Numbered from the stretch's first letter, positions 1 through 8,654 are shown. The stretch is 26,936 nucleotides of DNA from Acidobacteriaceae bacterium (GCA_025462785.1 JAOAPG010000023.1:1-26936), one strand, 5' to 3'. Program-made: numbers and translations. Notes: a model not told the origin generated them from the letters alone.

Positions 1-930
1 CCGGAATATTTTCGCGAGCCCTACTGGCCTGAAAAACGGCGCTTCGCGGTGCTGGCAAGGGAACGGAATGCGGTTACAGGAATCTTAACCGGAATGCATG
101 ACCAGGGCCGCGTCATGTGTGGGCTTCCCTCCCGTCCGCAAATCTGTGTGGACCAAACTGCCGACAGTGCTGCTGCCCTGGACTTGCTGGCGCGGGGCGT
201 GCTCTCTGAAGCGGGCAATGCCGAATTGATTGCAGTGTTCACTTGGCCATCGCTGGAACTGCCGGCATTCAAGAAGTACGGATTCAAGACTCGCCAGCTT
301 CCCGGAAACGTGGTGCTCGATCTTACACAAGGTCCAGAAGAATTGTTCAAACAATTTTCCAAGGACCGGCGCAGAAATATCCGCTTCGCGGAAAAAAATG
401 GAATTGTGATCGAGCAAGCAACAACGTCGGCACAGATCAAGGAAGCGTACGAGGTCTACAGCGGGTGGCGGAAGACCTCGCGGAAGGAAGTGCAAGGAGA
501 AGGCTTTACCTTTGAAGTGTTCGAAAAAGCTGGCCGGCTTACCGGCAATCGTCTGCTTTTGCTCGCAAGGCTCTCGGGAAAAGTGATCGCGATTAATATC
601 TTTCGGTACTGCCCCGGCGGGCTGTTTGAATCCGCAGCGAATAGTTCACTCGATGAGTTCATCCATCTTAAACCCAACGAACTTCTCCAGTGGCGCGGAA
701 TTGAATGGGCGTGTCAACATGGCCTGCGTCGTCACTCACTCGGCGGATCTCATCAATTCCTCGCGCGTTTCGGAGGAACGATTGTGCCTATTATTCGTTA
801 CCGGCGGGATCAGACACTATTCCGGAAGCACGATGTACGCGATGCGGTCCGTCAGGCAGGACGTGAGACTCTCGGCAAAATGCCATCCTCCGTCGAGAAG
901 AAAGTTCGAAGATTTTTGGGTGAGAGTTGA
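1..930 (+). CDS. FemAB-like / GNAT-fold acyltransferase, 5' end outside the window
   Basis: The reading frame is open from base 1, so the gene begins upstream; 309 residues are visible. The C-terminal half has the FemAB-like GNAT pattern: a basic segment (KDRRRNIRFAEKNG), a stretch resembling the acyl-donor core (LLLLARLSGKVIAINIF), and then KPNELLQWRGIEWACQHG leading to SLGGS. The same order (RPNEAIQW...YDWGGD) occurs in the protein at 10689-11699, so the two are paralogues. In exosortase/EPS clusters such proteins are annotated as FemAB-related and are thought to attach an acyl or aminoacyl group to a cell-surface glycan; substrate and donor are unknown here. A GTG at position 49 could be mistaken for the start, but the frame continues upstream with coding-like sequence (PEYFREPYWPEKRRF). 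The protein appears cytoplasmic, with no membrane segment in the visible part. Confident on family, not on substrate. Confidence 0.75.
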   Translation, partial: PEYFREPYWPEKRRFAVLARERNAVTGILTGMHDQGRVMCGLPSRPQICVDQTADSAAALDLLARGVLSEAGNAELIAVFTWPSLELPAFKKYGFKTRQLPGNVVLDLTQGPEELFKQFSKDRRRNIRFAEKNGIVIEQATTSAQIKEAYEVYSGWRKTSRKEVQGEGFTFEVFEKAGRLTGNRLLLLARLSGKVIAINIFRYCPGGLFESAANSSLDEFIHLKPNELLQWRGIEWACQHGLRRHSLGGSHQFLARFGGTIVPIIRYRRDQTLFRKHDVRDAVRQAGRETLGKMPSSVEKKVRRFLGES

Positions 931-1111
931 CGAAGGCCTGGGGCGTGTAGTTCCGTACAAAGTGCAATCTCTTGCACCTGAATGTCAGCATCTAAATTTT
1001 CTCAAACACCGAGGGCATGCGAAGTACAGGTGCAGGAGCAAGTTCTTGTGGCTAGTGTTTGGACACGTAAGTGCATCTTGTCATAAACTGCGCAGCCTGG
1101 AGGAGAAGCGA

Positions 1112-2005
1112 GTGAACATTTTTCGGACATACGTTTTGAGCGTTGTGGTGCTACTGGGGCTTGTTAGCGGTTCCGCCGCTCAACAGTTTTATGCCACCGG
1201 TGAAACTACAGGGAACCTTGATTTCGTCGACTTGGCGGCTGCTACTGTCACTCCCATTTACTTTGCTGGCGGAAAGCCAGACAGCATTCTGCTGACCTCG
1301 ACTGGACAGCTTATTTACGATCTTGCACCGCAAGGGATTTTGGCTTTGTATGATCCGGTCGCGCAAACCAACACAATCCTCGCGACGGGGCTGAAGAGTC
1401 CGCGGGATATGGTGTTCGATGTACCCACAGTTTGCAATCCGAATGCGAATAGCAATACGGTGCTGGTTGCCGAGTACTCAATCGGCCAGATCATCCGCTA
1501 CAATCTCACCACTCACACGTTCGTGAAACTCGGCAAGCAGCTTGGATCCAAAACAAATGGGTTTGCCGTTGATGGATTGGCGTACGACCCCCTCGGAAAC
1601 CTATTCGCCGTTGTGAGCCACAATTCAGTGGTCCAAGTTGACCCCTGCACTGGAGTTGTTTTAAATACTCTTGTCCTTGAGCCCCACTACAAGGTCAATG
1701 GCGGGGATGGCATGGTCTACGACTCCTACAGCGGACAACTCTGGATCAGCCACGATGGCAACAATAACGCGAACGGCCTAATCGAGGTGCCCACTGATCT
1801 CTCCTCGTTCTCGTTATTCCAGGTTGGACAAATACCGGTTCCGGATGGGATTGTGTCAGACGGAAAGGGGAACCTTTACATTGGAGCTGGATTAAAGCGT
1901 CTGATGGCATACAACATTCCTTCAGACACCCTGTTGCATCCAGCTGCGAAATCTTTAGTGGTGACAGGCATCGATGACCTGGTTCTAATCCCCGGAACGT
2001 ACTGA
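1112..2005 (+). CDS. Secreted beta-propeller-like protein (SMP-30/NHL-type)
   Basis: A 297-residue protein. The GTG start at 1112 is chosen because GGAGGAG lies 6 bases upstream and the translation then opens with a clear signal peptide: basic NIFRTY, hydrophobic VLSVVVLLGLVSG, cleavage near SAA-QQF. The same frame is open back to 626, but that extension overlaps the preceding gene and lacks protein-like character. The mature part has repeated strands of the type 'DGLAYDPLGNLFAV', 'DGMVYDSYSGQLWIS' and 'DGIVSDGKGNLYIG', which fit an SMP-30/NHL/YncE-like propeller. It ends in DDLVLIPGTY with no PEP-CTERM anchor or other membrane segment, so it should be released to the periplasm or outside. 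It is followed by a hairpin terminator at 2045-2085. A catalytic or binding role cannot be assigned; carbohydrate or lactone binding is only a possibility. Confidence 0.8.
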   Translation: MNIFRTYVLSVVVLLGLVSGSAAQQFYATGETTGNLDFVDLAAATVTPIYFAGGKPDSILLTSTGQLIYDLAPQGILALYDPVAQTNTILATGLKSPRDMVFDVPTVCNPNANSNTVLVAEYSIGQIIRYNLTTHTFVKLGKQLGSKTNGFAVDGLAYDPLGNLFAVVSHNSVVQVDPCTGVVLNTLVLEPHYKVNGGDGMVYDSYSGQLWISHDGNNNANGLIEVPTDLSSFSLFQVGQIPVPDGIVSDGKGNLYIGAGLKRLMAYNIPSDTLLHPAAKSLVVTGIDDLVLIPGTY

Positions 2006-2044
2006 GTGCTTTCGGGAAATAACGGTCCCAAGAAGCAGAAAACC

Positions 2045-2085
2045 AGATGCACTCGGGTACGGTCACAATGTACCCGAGTGTATTT
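2045..2085 (+). terminator. Hairpin terminator after the propeller gene
   Basis: A perfect 11-bp inverted repeat (CACTCGGGTAC at 2050-2060 and GTACCCGAGTG at 2070-2080) with a 9-base loop. In RNA the stem can extend outwards to 2045/2085 with two G-U pairs. The following bases (TATTTCTCCC) are only moderately U-rich, so it may work as an imperfect intrinsic terminator. It lies 39 bases after the stop codon of the upstream gene and separates it from the next gene. Confidence 0.65.
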
Positions 2086-2274
2086 CTCCCAGTTCTGCAA
2101 CACCGCCTGAAGCTGTCTGATTTCCGTTCTTCGTAATCCCGAATTCCGGACTCGCTTTTGTAACCATGTACTTGCGTGTGGCTTAAGGGACACAAACCCC
2201 CGCCATCTATCCCGCCCGCTGCTATCTCGGTACAGTCCAGCTACTGCATCCTCTTTCATCCCTCGGGGGTAGCT

Positions 2275-3783
2275 ATGCTAACTAGATTAACGAGTCTACA
2301 AGCGACGGTTCAGGCTCTTGCTTTCCTCTTGCTGGCGTTCGTAATTCCCGGAGCCTATGCTCAACAAGGCGCTTGCGGACCTCCCAGCTATTCCTGTTCC
2401 CGCACTGACACTCAAATAATACCGGCTCAGCATCCACCGCAGCTTGGCGATAACGCCACCTATTATGGAGGGCACAGCGGCGTGGGCAAAGTTGCGGTTG
2501 ATCCAGCGTACGGAAACCCTATCCTTCGAGCTACAGATGGGAACATGGCCAATGGTCAAAGCTTCAATACCGGCTCCTCTGCGGAGAAAAATCCGTGGTC
2601 TTACGACGAGCAACTCTTCGTCGCCCACAATGAGACCGATCAGCTTTGCCTATTTCAGCTTGATGCGGCAAAATTCCAGTCCACCTTTCACGGATGCTTC
2701 ATAGGCTTTGGCCGCGGTGGCGGTGCAGACTTTGGGTATACCCAAACCGACAATCGCGCTTTCTACAACTTCGTGAAGGGAAAACTTTATCGCTTCGTTG
2801 TCGATACAACATCCTGGAAAATTGCTGCTGATCCAAGCTTTAACGGCGGTAAAGGCTTTTTCGATTTGGACAGTCCAACTTGCATGGGCGGACAAATCGC
2901 GGCTCATCAATGGACCACCCATGACCACGGCCTCAGCTCTGATGACAATACCATCGTCGTAGCCGTTGGTCCCCAACAGGATGCTGATTCTTACTTGGTG
3001 GCATGGAATGCAAACAAGGGCTGCCAGTGGTTGAACGTGAAAACCTTGCAGACAAGCCACGGGTGGAACGCAGGACTCCAGAATCCAGTAACCATCGCAT
3101 GGGCAAGCGGCGTAAAACCCAGCAGTCCAGGTGGAATTCATAACGCTCAAGTGGATCGCAGCGGAAATTTCGGAATCTTTGTGCTGCACAATTCCGGGAT
3201 AAAACAAAAGATGTTTTGGACGTTGGGCACTAGTAATGTGGACGCGAGTTGCACGGCATGCCAATCACATTGGGCCTGCGACTACGGCGTTTGCTTTTGG
3301 AATTATGGGCGTAAAACGGCGTACGACATGCGTCACCAGGTCATTGGCTCATTGGCCGCCACTCCAGACATGGCCAATAGCGCCGCAATAGGTCAATGGA
3401 ATGATGATGAACACGCTTCCCATGCCAATGCGCAATCTGGGCAAAAAACTATGTACCTAACGGCCTGGTCGCGCGGTGATGCAAGCCCGATAACGCAAGT
3501 TTGGGAAAACGAGATCACAGGTATTAGTTGGGACGGTTCCCAGCGCACGGTGCGCTTCAATAAGCACTGGAGCAGCAATCTAAGTGGATTCTGGACAAGT
3601 CCCCGTTGTTCGATTTCCCACCAGGGCCACTACGCACTCTGCGGCTCTGATTATCAGGCGTACAACATGGATAAAGGGTTCGGCAACGGCAAGAATCAGG
3701 ACACCTGTGACCACAAACTTCCAGCGGCCATGAGGGGGACGAATGGTTGCCGTACAGATGTATTAGTTTTTGAATTGCGATAG
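2275..3783 (+). CDS. Secreted cysteine-rich protein of unknown function
   Basis: A 502-residue protein. The ATG at 2275 is chosen because it gives a textbook signal peptide (MLTRLTSLQATVQ, then hydrophobic ALAFLLLAFVIPG, cleavage near AYA-QQG); upstream in-frame starts would add a proline-rich non-signal leader. A G-rich stretch (TCGGGGGTAGCT) precedes it, so the ribosome site is weak. The mature chain holds 14 cysteines, an even number, including a C-x2-C pair in a dense cluster (SCTACQSHWACDYGVCFW), suggesting several disulfides and an extracytoplasmic location. Repeated motifs with D-H and H-N pairs (THDHGLSSDD, GGIHNAQVDRSG, DDEHASHANAQ) suggest a beta-propeller with metal or glycan sites, but I do not recognise the family. 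No membrane anchor follows. It ends close to a convergent gene, with a shared terminator at 3833-3861. Confidence 0.75.
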   Translation: MLTRLTSLQATVQALAFLLLAFVIPGAYAQQGACGPPSYSCSRTDTQIIPAQHPPQLGDNATYYGGHSGVGKVAVDPAYGNPILRATDGNMANGQSFNTGSSAEKNPWSYDEQLFVAHNETDQLCLFQLDAAKFQSTFHGCFIGFGRGGGADFGYTQTDNRAFYNFVKGKLYRFVVDTTSWKIAADPSFNGGKGFFDLDSPTCMGGQIAAHQWTTHDHGLSSDDNTIVVAVGPQQDADSYLVAWNANKGCQWLNVKTLQTSHGWNAGLQNPVTIAWASGVKPSSPGGIHNAQVDRSGNFGIFVLHNSGIKQKMFWTLGTSNVDASCTACQSHWACDYGVCFWNYGRKTAYDMRHQVIGSLAATPDMANSAAIGQWNDDEHASHANAQSGQKTMYLTAWSRGDASPITQVWENEITGISWDGSQRTVRFNKHWSSNLSGFWTSPRCSISHQGHYALCGSDYQAYNMDKGFGNGKNQDTCDHKLPAAMRGTNGCRTDVLVFELR

Positions 3784-3832
3784 AACTTAGTGAGGCCAGT
3801 TTTGGTTTTGGATTTCGTAAGTAATCACTAAA

Positions 3833-3861
3833 ATGGAAGTCGGCCGAAGTCAGGCTTCCAT
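3833..3861. terminator. Probable bidirectional terminator between convergent genes
   Basis: Inverted repeat ATGGAAG (3833-3839) / CTTCCAT (3855-3861), extendable by one wobble and one G-C pair. It sits between a + gene ending at 3783 and a - gene ending at 3868. On the - strand the stem is followed directly by TTT, and on the + strand by CGCTTTT, so it can plausibly stop transcription from both sides. Confidence 0.55.
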
Positions 3862-3867
3862 CGCTTT

Positions 3868-4857
3868 TCATGCTCTTTGGGGGTGGACTATCGGGCGAAG
3901 AAGTTTCTTAAGTTCATGCTGGTAGTAGGCCATACCATCCAGAAACTTGGAGAACTCTATACTCTCTGACTTGCTTCCCATCCCAACGCGTGGCATTTGG
4001 TAAGGATCAGATCCGCTCTTCACTAGTCCAAAATGCGCCAGCACGCTGCAGTCATAACCCGCGTCTCTTACCTGCTTGATCTGATTCGAGCGAAAGTCTC
4101 GAGGCTGTCCGTTAGGAAAGCAGAAAGATCTGACCTTCCTGCCTAACCCTTCTTCAAGCTGCCGTTTCGATTCAATCAGTTCATGCCGGGACTCTTCATC
4201 CGTAATGCTCGACATTATCGGATGAGTGACAGTGTGCGATCCAATTTCGACTAAACCTGAATCAGCCATTTCACGAAGTTGCTCCCATGAACATGGAGCA
4301 TACTGAGCCGGAGCCTCGCTTGGGATAACGATGCCCATTCGTTTGGCGATCGTCTGAATTTGTTCATTGCGCGCTTCCGGCCTCATCCAGTTGAGAGCTC
4401 GGAAGAACGCGTTTATTTTGGCGAGAGACAACTCCGTGGGGGCATTTGGTTGTTCACTGAGCCAGAGGACTTTGTCAGTCCAAATCCAGTCTTCTTTGCG
4501 TATGAATGAACTCACCACAAAAAAAGTCGCCGGTATCTCGAATTGTTGTAGAAGCGGGAAAAAAAATTCGTAGCAGCTCAGGCGTCCATCGTCGATAGTC
4601 AGTGCAACGGTATTTTTGTCAAATCCTTTGCCGGAAGACAAGCGCTCGGCAACATCGAGCAAAGGAACCACGCGAAAATGCCTGCGCAAATACGCCAGCT
4701 GAGCTCGCGCTGCCTCCACGTTCAGAGCCCCAGGTTCCTTAATTCCTGGAGCGGAGAAGTTGTGGTACATCAGAACGCGCGCCATACCCGAAGAGAGATG
4801 GCGGGAAAGCGAAAACATCCCGCAGGACCTGATCGCATGCAGCGCGAGCCTCTTCAT
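3868..4857 (-). CDS. Polysaccharide deacetylase (NodB/CE4 family)
   Basis: A 329-residue carbohydrate esterase 4 protein, expected to remove N- or O-acetyl groups from a glycan. NodB motifs are clear: TIDDG at 87-91 (D89 catalytic base, D90 metal ligand), SHTVTH at 207-212 (metal ligands H208 and H212) and CFPNG at 246-250. An N-terminal ARVLMYHNF is typical of family members in EPS clusters. There is no signal peptide, so it may act in the cytoplasm on lipid-linked intermediates; the first 25 residues are only weakly hydrophobic. The ATG at 4857 overlaps the stop of the sulfotransferase as ATGA, which decides the start and suggests translational coupling, although the frame is open for 66 codons further. 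Motif 1 has isoleucine where TFDDG is usual, which is conservative. The exact substrate is unknown. Confidence 0.88.
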   Translation of the reverse strand: MKRLALHAIRSCGMFSLSRHLSSGMARVLMYHNFSAPGIKEPGALNVEAARAQLAYLRRHFRVVPLLDVAERLSSGKGFDKNTVALTIDDGRLSCYEFFFPLLQQFEIPATFFVVSSFIRKEDWIWTDKVLWLSEQPNAPTELSLAKINAFFRALNWMRPEARNEQIQTIAKRMGIVIPSEAPAQYAPCSWEQLREMADSGLVEIGSHTVTHPIMSSITDEESRHELIESKRQLEEGLGRKVRSFCFPNGQPRDFRSNQIKQVRDAGYDCSVLAHFGLVKSGSDPYQMPRVGMGSKSESIEFSKFLDGMAYYQHELKKLLRPIVHPQRA

Positions 4858-5858
4858 TGCGTGACCGTCTGCTGCGCTGCGTCCTCGAGTTCCAGGACCG
4901 AGAGATTGGCCCAACGTCCGATAGGACTCTTCATCTTCAGAAAAAATTTGGTAGAAAGATAAGTGGGATAAATAGAACGCATCCACGCCTCTCGAAGACC
5001 GGGCTTGCGTTCTTTTGCCGATGTGGCTAACTCGTATCCGACATCCTCCAGGCAATCCCCCACCAAAGCTTCGAGGCCACTAACTTCCTCACGCGAAAGA
5101 CGCTCTTTCCAGCGACCCGCAGGTTTCGCTGTGGCCAGGGTAGAGTTTGCGGCGGCTTCTCCTCGGAACGAGGAGTTCGATTCCCGCAATCTACCTAGCC
5201 CCGTGGTCTGAATACGATCGTAGTCGAGATCGTGATCGATAAACTGTCCCAGTTTATTCAGAGTCGCTCGGGGATCAGAAACAAGGTCTTCATAATGAAT
5301 TTCTATGTAGTCCGCGGAAAAGGCACGACCGTAATGCTGCCCGGTGCGGACCATCCATTCCCAGTAAAGCGCGGTTTCACGCAAGCTGCCGGCTCGGGGG
5401 TTCCACGGAAAAGGCCTGAATTCGCCCATCTTTTTTAACGAGAGCGCGATGTCTCGTCCGTCACGAATGATATGAACGAAGAGAGCTTGGGGAATCTCGG
5501 CTTTGATACGTGGCATGTGGAGCAGGCTGTCAGGATCGTACATAGCCCAACGAGTTACGCCTTGCTCTTGCGCGATTTCGTCCATATTGATTCGTACGAA
5601 ATCACCGCCGGTCCGGCAATCGGCGAGCACTTTCTCGGTTAATTTCGCGGCGTCGAGGCCAGACCTGCGAAACCCCTTGCTTCGCAGCCATACCTGCATT
5701 ATTTTCTTTCGATTTTCGGCATTATCGAGGCCACCAAATCGCGGGACAAGCACCTTGTAAACAGGTATATAGCCGCGATACACCGCAAAGCCTCCGGCGG
5801 AGAGGAGGGTGTCGTAGAGCAGGTTCGTCCCAGAGCGATGGCAGCCCATCACAAACAC
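4854..5858 (-). CDS. PAPS-dependent sulfotransferase
   Basis: About 334 residues. The 5'-phosphosulfate loop GCHRSGTNLL is at 5-14, the 3'-phosphate site HIIRDGRDIALSL is around 129-141, and the conserved YEDLVSDP is at 189-196, a family hallmark. The product should transfer sulfate from PAPS to a hydroxyl, here probably on the EPS or a lipid-linked intermediate. The start is uncertain: GTG at 5858 and ATG at 5849 leave almost nothing before the first beta strand, and the frame stays open upstream for about 29 codons with residues (TERSRSPVFVMG) like those at the start of relatives, but no ATG, GTG or TTG is available there, only a CTG. A non-standard start, or a sequence change at the start, is therefore possible. 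It overlaps the following deacetylase by ATGA. The second sulfotransferase (9791-10657) has a different PAPS motif, so the two are not recent duplicates. Confidence 0.85.
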   Translation of the reverse strand: MFVMGCHRSGTNLLYDTLLSAGGFAVYRGYIPVYKVLVPRFGGLDNAENRKKIMQVWLRSKGFRRSGLDAAKLTEKVLADCRTGGDFVRINMDEIAQEQGVTRWAMYDPDSLLHMPRIKAEIPQALFVHIIRDGRDIALSLKKMGEFRPFPWNPRAGSLRETALYWEWMVRTGQHYGRAFSADYIEIHYEDLVSDPRATLNKLGQFIDHDLDYDRIQTTGLGRLRESNSSFRGEAAANSTLATAKPAGRWKERLSREEVSGLEALVGDCLEDVGYELATSAKERKPGLREAWMRSIYPTYLSTKFFLKMKSPIGRWANLSVLELEDAAQQTVTQ

Positions 5859-6030
5859 GGGAGATCGACTGCGTTCTGTATTACGATTAACGTCCAGATT
5901 GCCCCCGAAGCCGGTCTCGGCTTGAGCTTGTCTGCGAGCGGAGTCTCAGTATAGCATCGCAAGTTGAGCTCTGGTTCGTAGCAAATAGATCACATATGCA
6001 ACAAAATGCACGTGTTCCGGTCCTACCCGA

Positions 6031-6474
6031 ATGACTTCAGCCGCTACTTCTATTCCCGTGTCTTGGGCTCCGCAAGGAAGTTTTCATCATGTTGGTTTCG
6101 TCGTGGCTTCCATCGAAAAATCCGTTGAAGGATTCTCGGAATCGACAGAATCGGAATGGGACGGCGTCGTCACCCATGATCCGAATCAAGGCGTTCGGGT
6201 CACATTTCTTCGCAGCAAAGAGGCTGCTAATCCCTTGATCGAACTGGTGGAACCCGCGGGAGAAAACTCGCCGGTGATTCCGTTCCTGAAAAGAGGCGGA
6301 GGATTGCATCATCTGTGCTACGAAGTTGACAGTCTAGAAAAACAATTGGAATTGATCCGCTCCAAAGGCGGACTGATTACCCGGCAACCGCTTCCTGCAG
6401 TGGCGTTTGGGGGGCGACGAATTGCATGGGTTTATACGAAAAACAAGGTGCTAATTGAATATCTGGAACGCTAG
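6031..6474 (+). CDS. VOC-superfamily protein, methylmalonyl-CoA epimerase-like
   Basis: A 147-residue vicinal-oxygen-chelate protein with two beta-alpha-beta-beta-beta halves. Likely metal ligands follow the methylmalonyl-CoA epimerase pattern: H20 in HHVGFVV, E71 in LIELVEP, H93 or H94 in GGLHHLCYEVD, and E143 in LIEYL. Family members epimerise, isomerise or cleave small acids or acyl thioesters at a divalent metal. Here it opens a + cassette with an FkbH-like enzyme 3 bases downstream, an acyl carrier protein and a GNAT-like transferase, so a role on an acyl-ACP or acyl-CoA intermediate is more likely than in propionate metabolism (inference). No methylmalonyl-CoA mutase is nearby. The ribosome site before the ATG is poor. 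The first 15 residues are an extra N-terminal tail. Confidence 0.8.
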   Translation: MTSAATSIPVSWAPQGSFHHVGFVVASIEKSVEGFSESTESEWDGVVTHDPNQGVRVTFLRSKEAANPLIELVEPAGENSPVIPFLKRGGGLHHLCYEVDSLEKQLELIRSKGGLITRQPLPAVAFGGRRIAWVYTKNKVLIEYLER

Positions 6475-6477
6475 GAA

Positions 6478-8370
6478 ATGAGCTCGGACGATAAAACATT
6501 GGATCTCCGCAAGGAGATCGACGCGTTCATAGCCGCCGGTGCTCCGGAGAAAGCCTCTCTGCGTCTTGGTGAACTGTGGCGAAAGCAAAGTGGTTCAGCG
6601 ACTGCTGCGTTCGTAGTTTCCCGATACGAACAACTGCGGGGGAAGCTTGCTTCGGTCCCCTACCGCTTAGCGATAGCTCGATCTTTTACGGTAGAACCTA
6701 CAATTCCGTTGCTGCGGGCTGTGGCGTTCGTAAGCGGGATCGATCTCACGGTTCATGTCGGTGATTTCAACGCATACCCACAGGAAATTCTCGATGAAAG
6801 CAGTTCGCTATACCGCTTCTCGCCGGATGCCGTGATTCTCGCCGTACGAACCGCGGATATTGCGCCGGATCTTTGGCAAGAATATTCGGATCTTGCTCCG
6901 GACGCAGTCCGGCAAGCTATTCACCGAGTCTCAAACAACTTCCAACAATGGATACGAGCCTTCCGGCAACGTAGTCAAGCGACCCTGATTGTGCATTTGC
7001 TCGAGCAACCGACGCAACCGAACGCGGGAGTGCTTGATGCTCAGCTGGAAACCAGTCAATCCTCGGCGATTCGACAGACTAATGCTGCGATTCGCCAAGC
7101 TGCCAGCGAACATCGCGGCGTGTACGTCTTGGATTATGACGCTCTCGTTGCACGTTACGGACGGCTCAATTGGCGAGATGAACGTAAATGGCTAATTGCG
7201 CGCATGCCGATTGCAGCGAGCCAACTCAATTATCTTTCCCAAGAGTGGCTGCGCTTTCTCGTGCCGCTGACGGGAAAAGTTGCAAAAGCGCTGGTGGTCG
7301 ATCTTGACAATACCCTATGGGGAGGTGTGATTGGCGAAGATGGGATGAACGGCATCAAGTTGAGTGCCGAGTATCCAGGCGCCGCATACCAGTCCTTGCA
7401 GCGAGTGACGCTGGACCTGACGCGCCGAGGAATTCTGCTGGCGATTTGCAGCAAAAATAATCTTGACGATGCAATGGAGGCTCTGAACAGCCATCCGGGC
7501 ATGCTGCTGCGGCCGAATCATTTTGCTGCTATGCGGATCAACTGGAACGACAAAGCGCAGAACGTTCGCGAGATTGCGGCAGAGTTGAATATTGGAATCG
7601 ATTCGCTCGCGCTCATGGACGACAATCCCGTGGAGTGTGAACAAATTCGAGCCGCGTTGCCGGAAGTGACTGTAATCGAATTGCCGGAAGATCCCTTGCA
7701 ATATGCTGCCACATTGCGCGAATGCCCAGTATTTGAGCGGCTGACGCTTTCGACGGAAGACCAGCAGCGCACAGCTTTTTATGTAGAGCAGCGTGAGCGT
7801 TCGCAGGCCGAGCAGACATTTCAGTCAAAGGAAGATTTCTACCGTTACCTAGAGCAGGAAGCTGACATCGCACCCGTCACGCCCGCATCACTTGCCCGCA
7901 TTTCACAACTCACGCAAAAGACGAATCAGTTCAATCTGACGACGAAGCGTTACACGGAACAGCAAATTTCGGAGCTGGCCGCACGCCCTGACCATGAAGT
8001 ATTTTCCATTCGCGCGCGCGATCGATTTGGGGATCATGGGCTGGTAGGTGTCGCCATTACTCGGGACAATGAGGAGGCTTGCGAGATTGATACCTTCCTG
8101 CTCAGTTGCCGCGTAATCGGGCGCTCCGTAGAAACCGCTCTGTTATCGTATTTAGGACAACGCGCGGCTGGTCGGGGGAAAAAACAATTGGCTGGATGGT
8201 TCGTGCCCACGAAGAAAAATTTGCCTGCGAAAGAGTTTTATCCGCAACATGGCTTCCAGCTGGAAAGTCAAAACGGAGACGGCCTTCGTTGGGCACTCGA
8301 TTTAAAGGAACATCCGATAGCCCACCCCGAATGGATTAAGCTCAACGTAATGAACGGAGAAAACGGTTGA
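6478..8370 (+). CDS. FkbH-like HAD-IIIC protein with N-terminal BF1531-like domain
   Basis: A 630-residue multidomain enzyme. Residues about 55-260 form an alpha/beta N-terminal domain typical of long FkbH/BF1531-type proteins. Residues 270-410 are the HAD-IIIC domain: nucleophile motif DLDNT at 275-279 followed by LWGGVIGEDG, CSKNN at 324-328 and MDDNP at 380-384. Residues about 430-620 are the FkbH C-terminal GNAT-like domain (QLTQKTNQFNLTTKRYT, DRFGDHGLVG, LLSCRVIGRSVETALL). In FK520- and ansamitocin-type pathways, FkbH homologues take a glyceryl group from 1,3-bisphosphoglycerate, dephosphorylate it and load it on an acyl carrier protein. The ACP gene starts inside the last codons of this gene, which strongly supports that chemistry. 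The substrate is inferred from the family, not shown by the sequence. Confidence 0.88.
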   Translation: MSSDDKTLDLRKEIDAFIAAGAPEKASLRLGELWRKQSGSATAAFVVSRYEQLRGKLASVPYRLAIARSFTVEPTIPLLRAVAFVSGIDLTVHVGDFNAYPQEILDESSSLYRFSPDAVILAVRTADIAPDLWQEYSDLAPDAVRQAIHRVSNNFQQWIRAFRQRSQATLIVHLLEQPTQPNAGVLDAQLETSQSSAIRQTNAAIRQAASEHRGVYVLDYDALVARYGRLNWRDERKWLIARMPIAASQLNYLSQEWLRFLVPLTGKVAKALVVDLDNTLWGGVIGEDGMNGIKLSAEYPGAAYQSLQRVTLDLTRRGILLAICSKNNLDDAMEALNSHPGMLLRPNHFAAMRINWNDKAQNVREIAAELNIGIDSLALMDDNPVECEQIRAALPEVTVIELPEDPLQYAATLRECPVFERLTLSTEDQQRTAFYVEQRERSQAEQTFQSKEDFYRYLEQEADIAPVTPASLARISQLTQKTNQFNLTTKRYTEQQISELAARPDHEVFSIRARDRFGDHGLVGVAITRDNEEACEIDTFLLSCRVIGRSVETALLSYLGQRAAGRGKKQLAGWFVPTKKNLPAKEFYPQHGFQLESQNGDGLRWALDLKEHPIAHPEWIKLNVMNGENG

Positions 8371-8618
8371 CGTCCAATATTTTCGAACAAGTCAGAAGTA
8401 TCGCGTCGGATCTCTTTAGCATTCCTTCTGAGCGCATCACGGCCGAGTCGTCTCCGGAGAATATCGAGGCGTGGGACTCCACGCAGCACCTTAACCTGGT
8501 GCTCGCGCTCGAAGAAGCATTCGACTTCCAACTCTCCCCGGAAGAAATGGAAAAAATGCGGAATATCGGCGAAGTTGTGAAAGTTGTGGAGAGCAAGATT
8601 TCAGCGACGAAGAGTTAG
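8367..8618 (+). CDS. Acyl carrier protein
   Basis: An 83-residue carrier protein. The phosphopantetheine attachment site is S38 in EAWDSTQHLNL, with DST replacing the usual DSL. Helix pattern and acidic character (ALEEAFDFQLSPEEMEKMRNIGEV) fit the four-helix ACP fold. The TTG start overlaps the TGA of the FkbH-like gene as TTGA, so the two are probably translated together at a coupled ratio. As the only ACP in the window and next to FkbH, it probably carries the small acyl group, perhaps glyceryl, that the neighbouring transferase delivers. No polyketide synthase or fatty-acid gene is nearby, which separates it from primary metabolism. A 4'-phosphopantetheinyl transferase must be encoded elsewhere. 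Confidence 0.9.
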   Translation: MTSNIFEQVRSIASDLFSIPSERITAESSPENIEAWDSTQHLNLVLALEEAFDFQLSPEEMEKMRNIGEVVKVVESKISATKS

Positions 8619-8654
8619 CATAGTCGACTCACAGCATCACCTTTTTCACCATTC

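Noticed and set aside
1058..1076. Possible second sigma-54 promoter (GG at 1061, GC at 1073)
   Set aside because: The GG-N10-GC spacing is right, but the -24 element reads TGGACAC, with only TGG matching, so the match is too weak to call.
626..1111. Upstream extension of the propeller-protein frame to 626
   Set aside because: It overlaps the FemAB-like gene, has no ribosome site, and the signal peptide and GGAGGAG both point to the GTG at 1112.
1746..2259. Overlapping antisense frames opposite the propeller gene
   Set aside because: They run across a gene, a terminator and an intergenic region with no protein-like features; they look like shadows.
2650..3264. 204-residue antisense frame
   Set aside because: It lies wholly opposite the secreted cysteine-rich gene and has no recognisable domain or ribosome site.
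5940..5960. Sigma-70 promoter for the sulfotransferase based on TATACT (- strand, 5948-5953)
   Set aside because: The -10 is good, but no convincing -35 sits 16-18 bases upstream.
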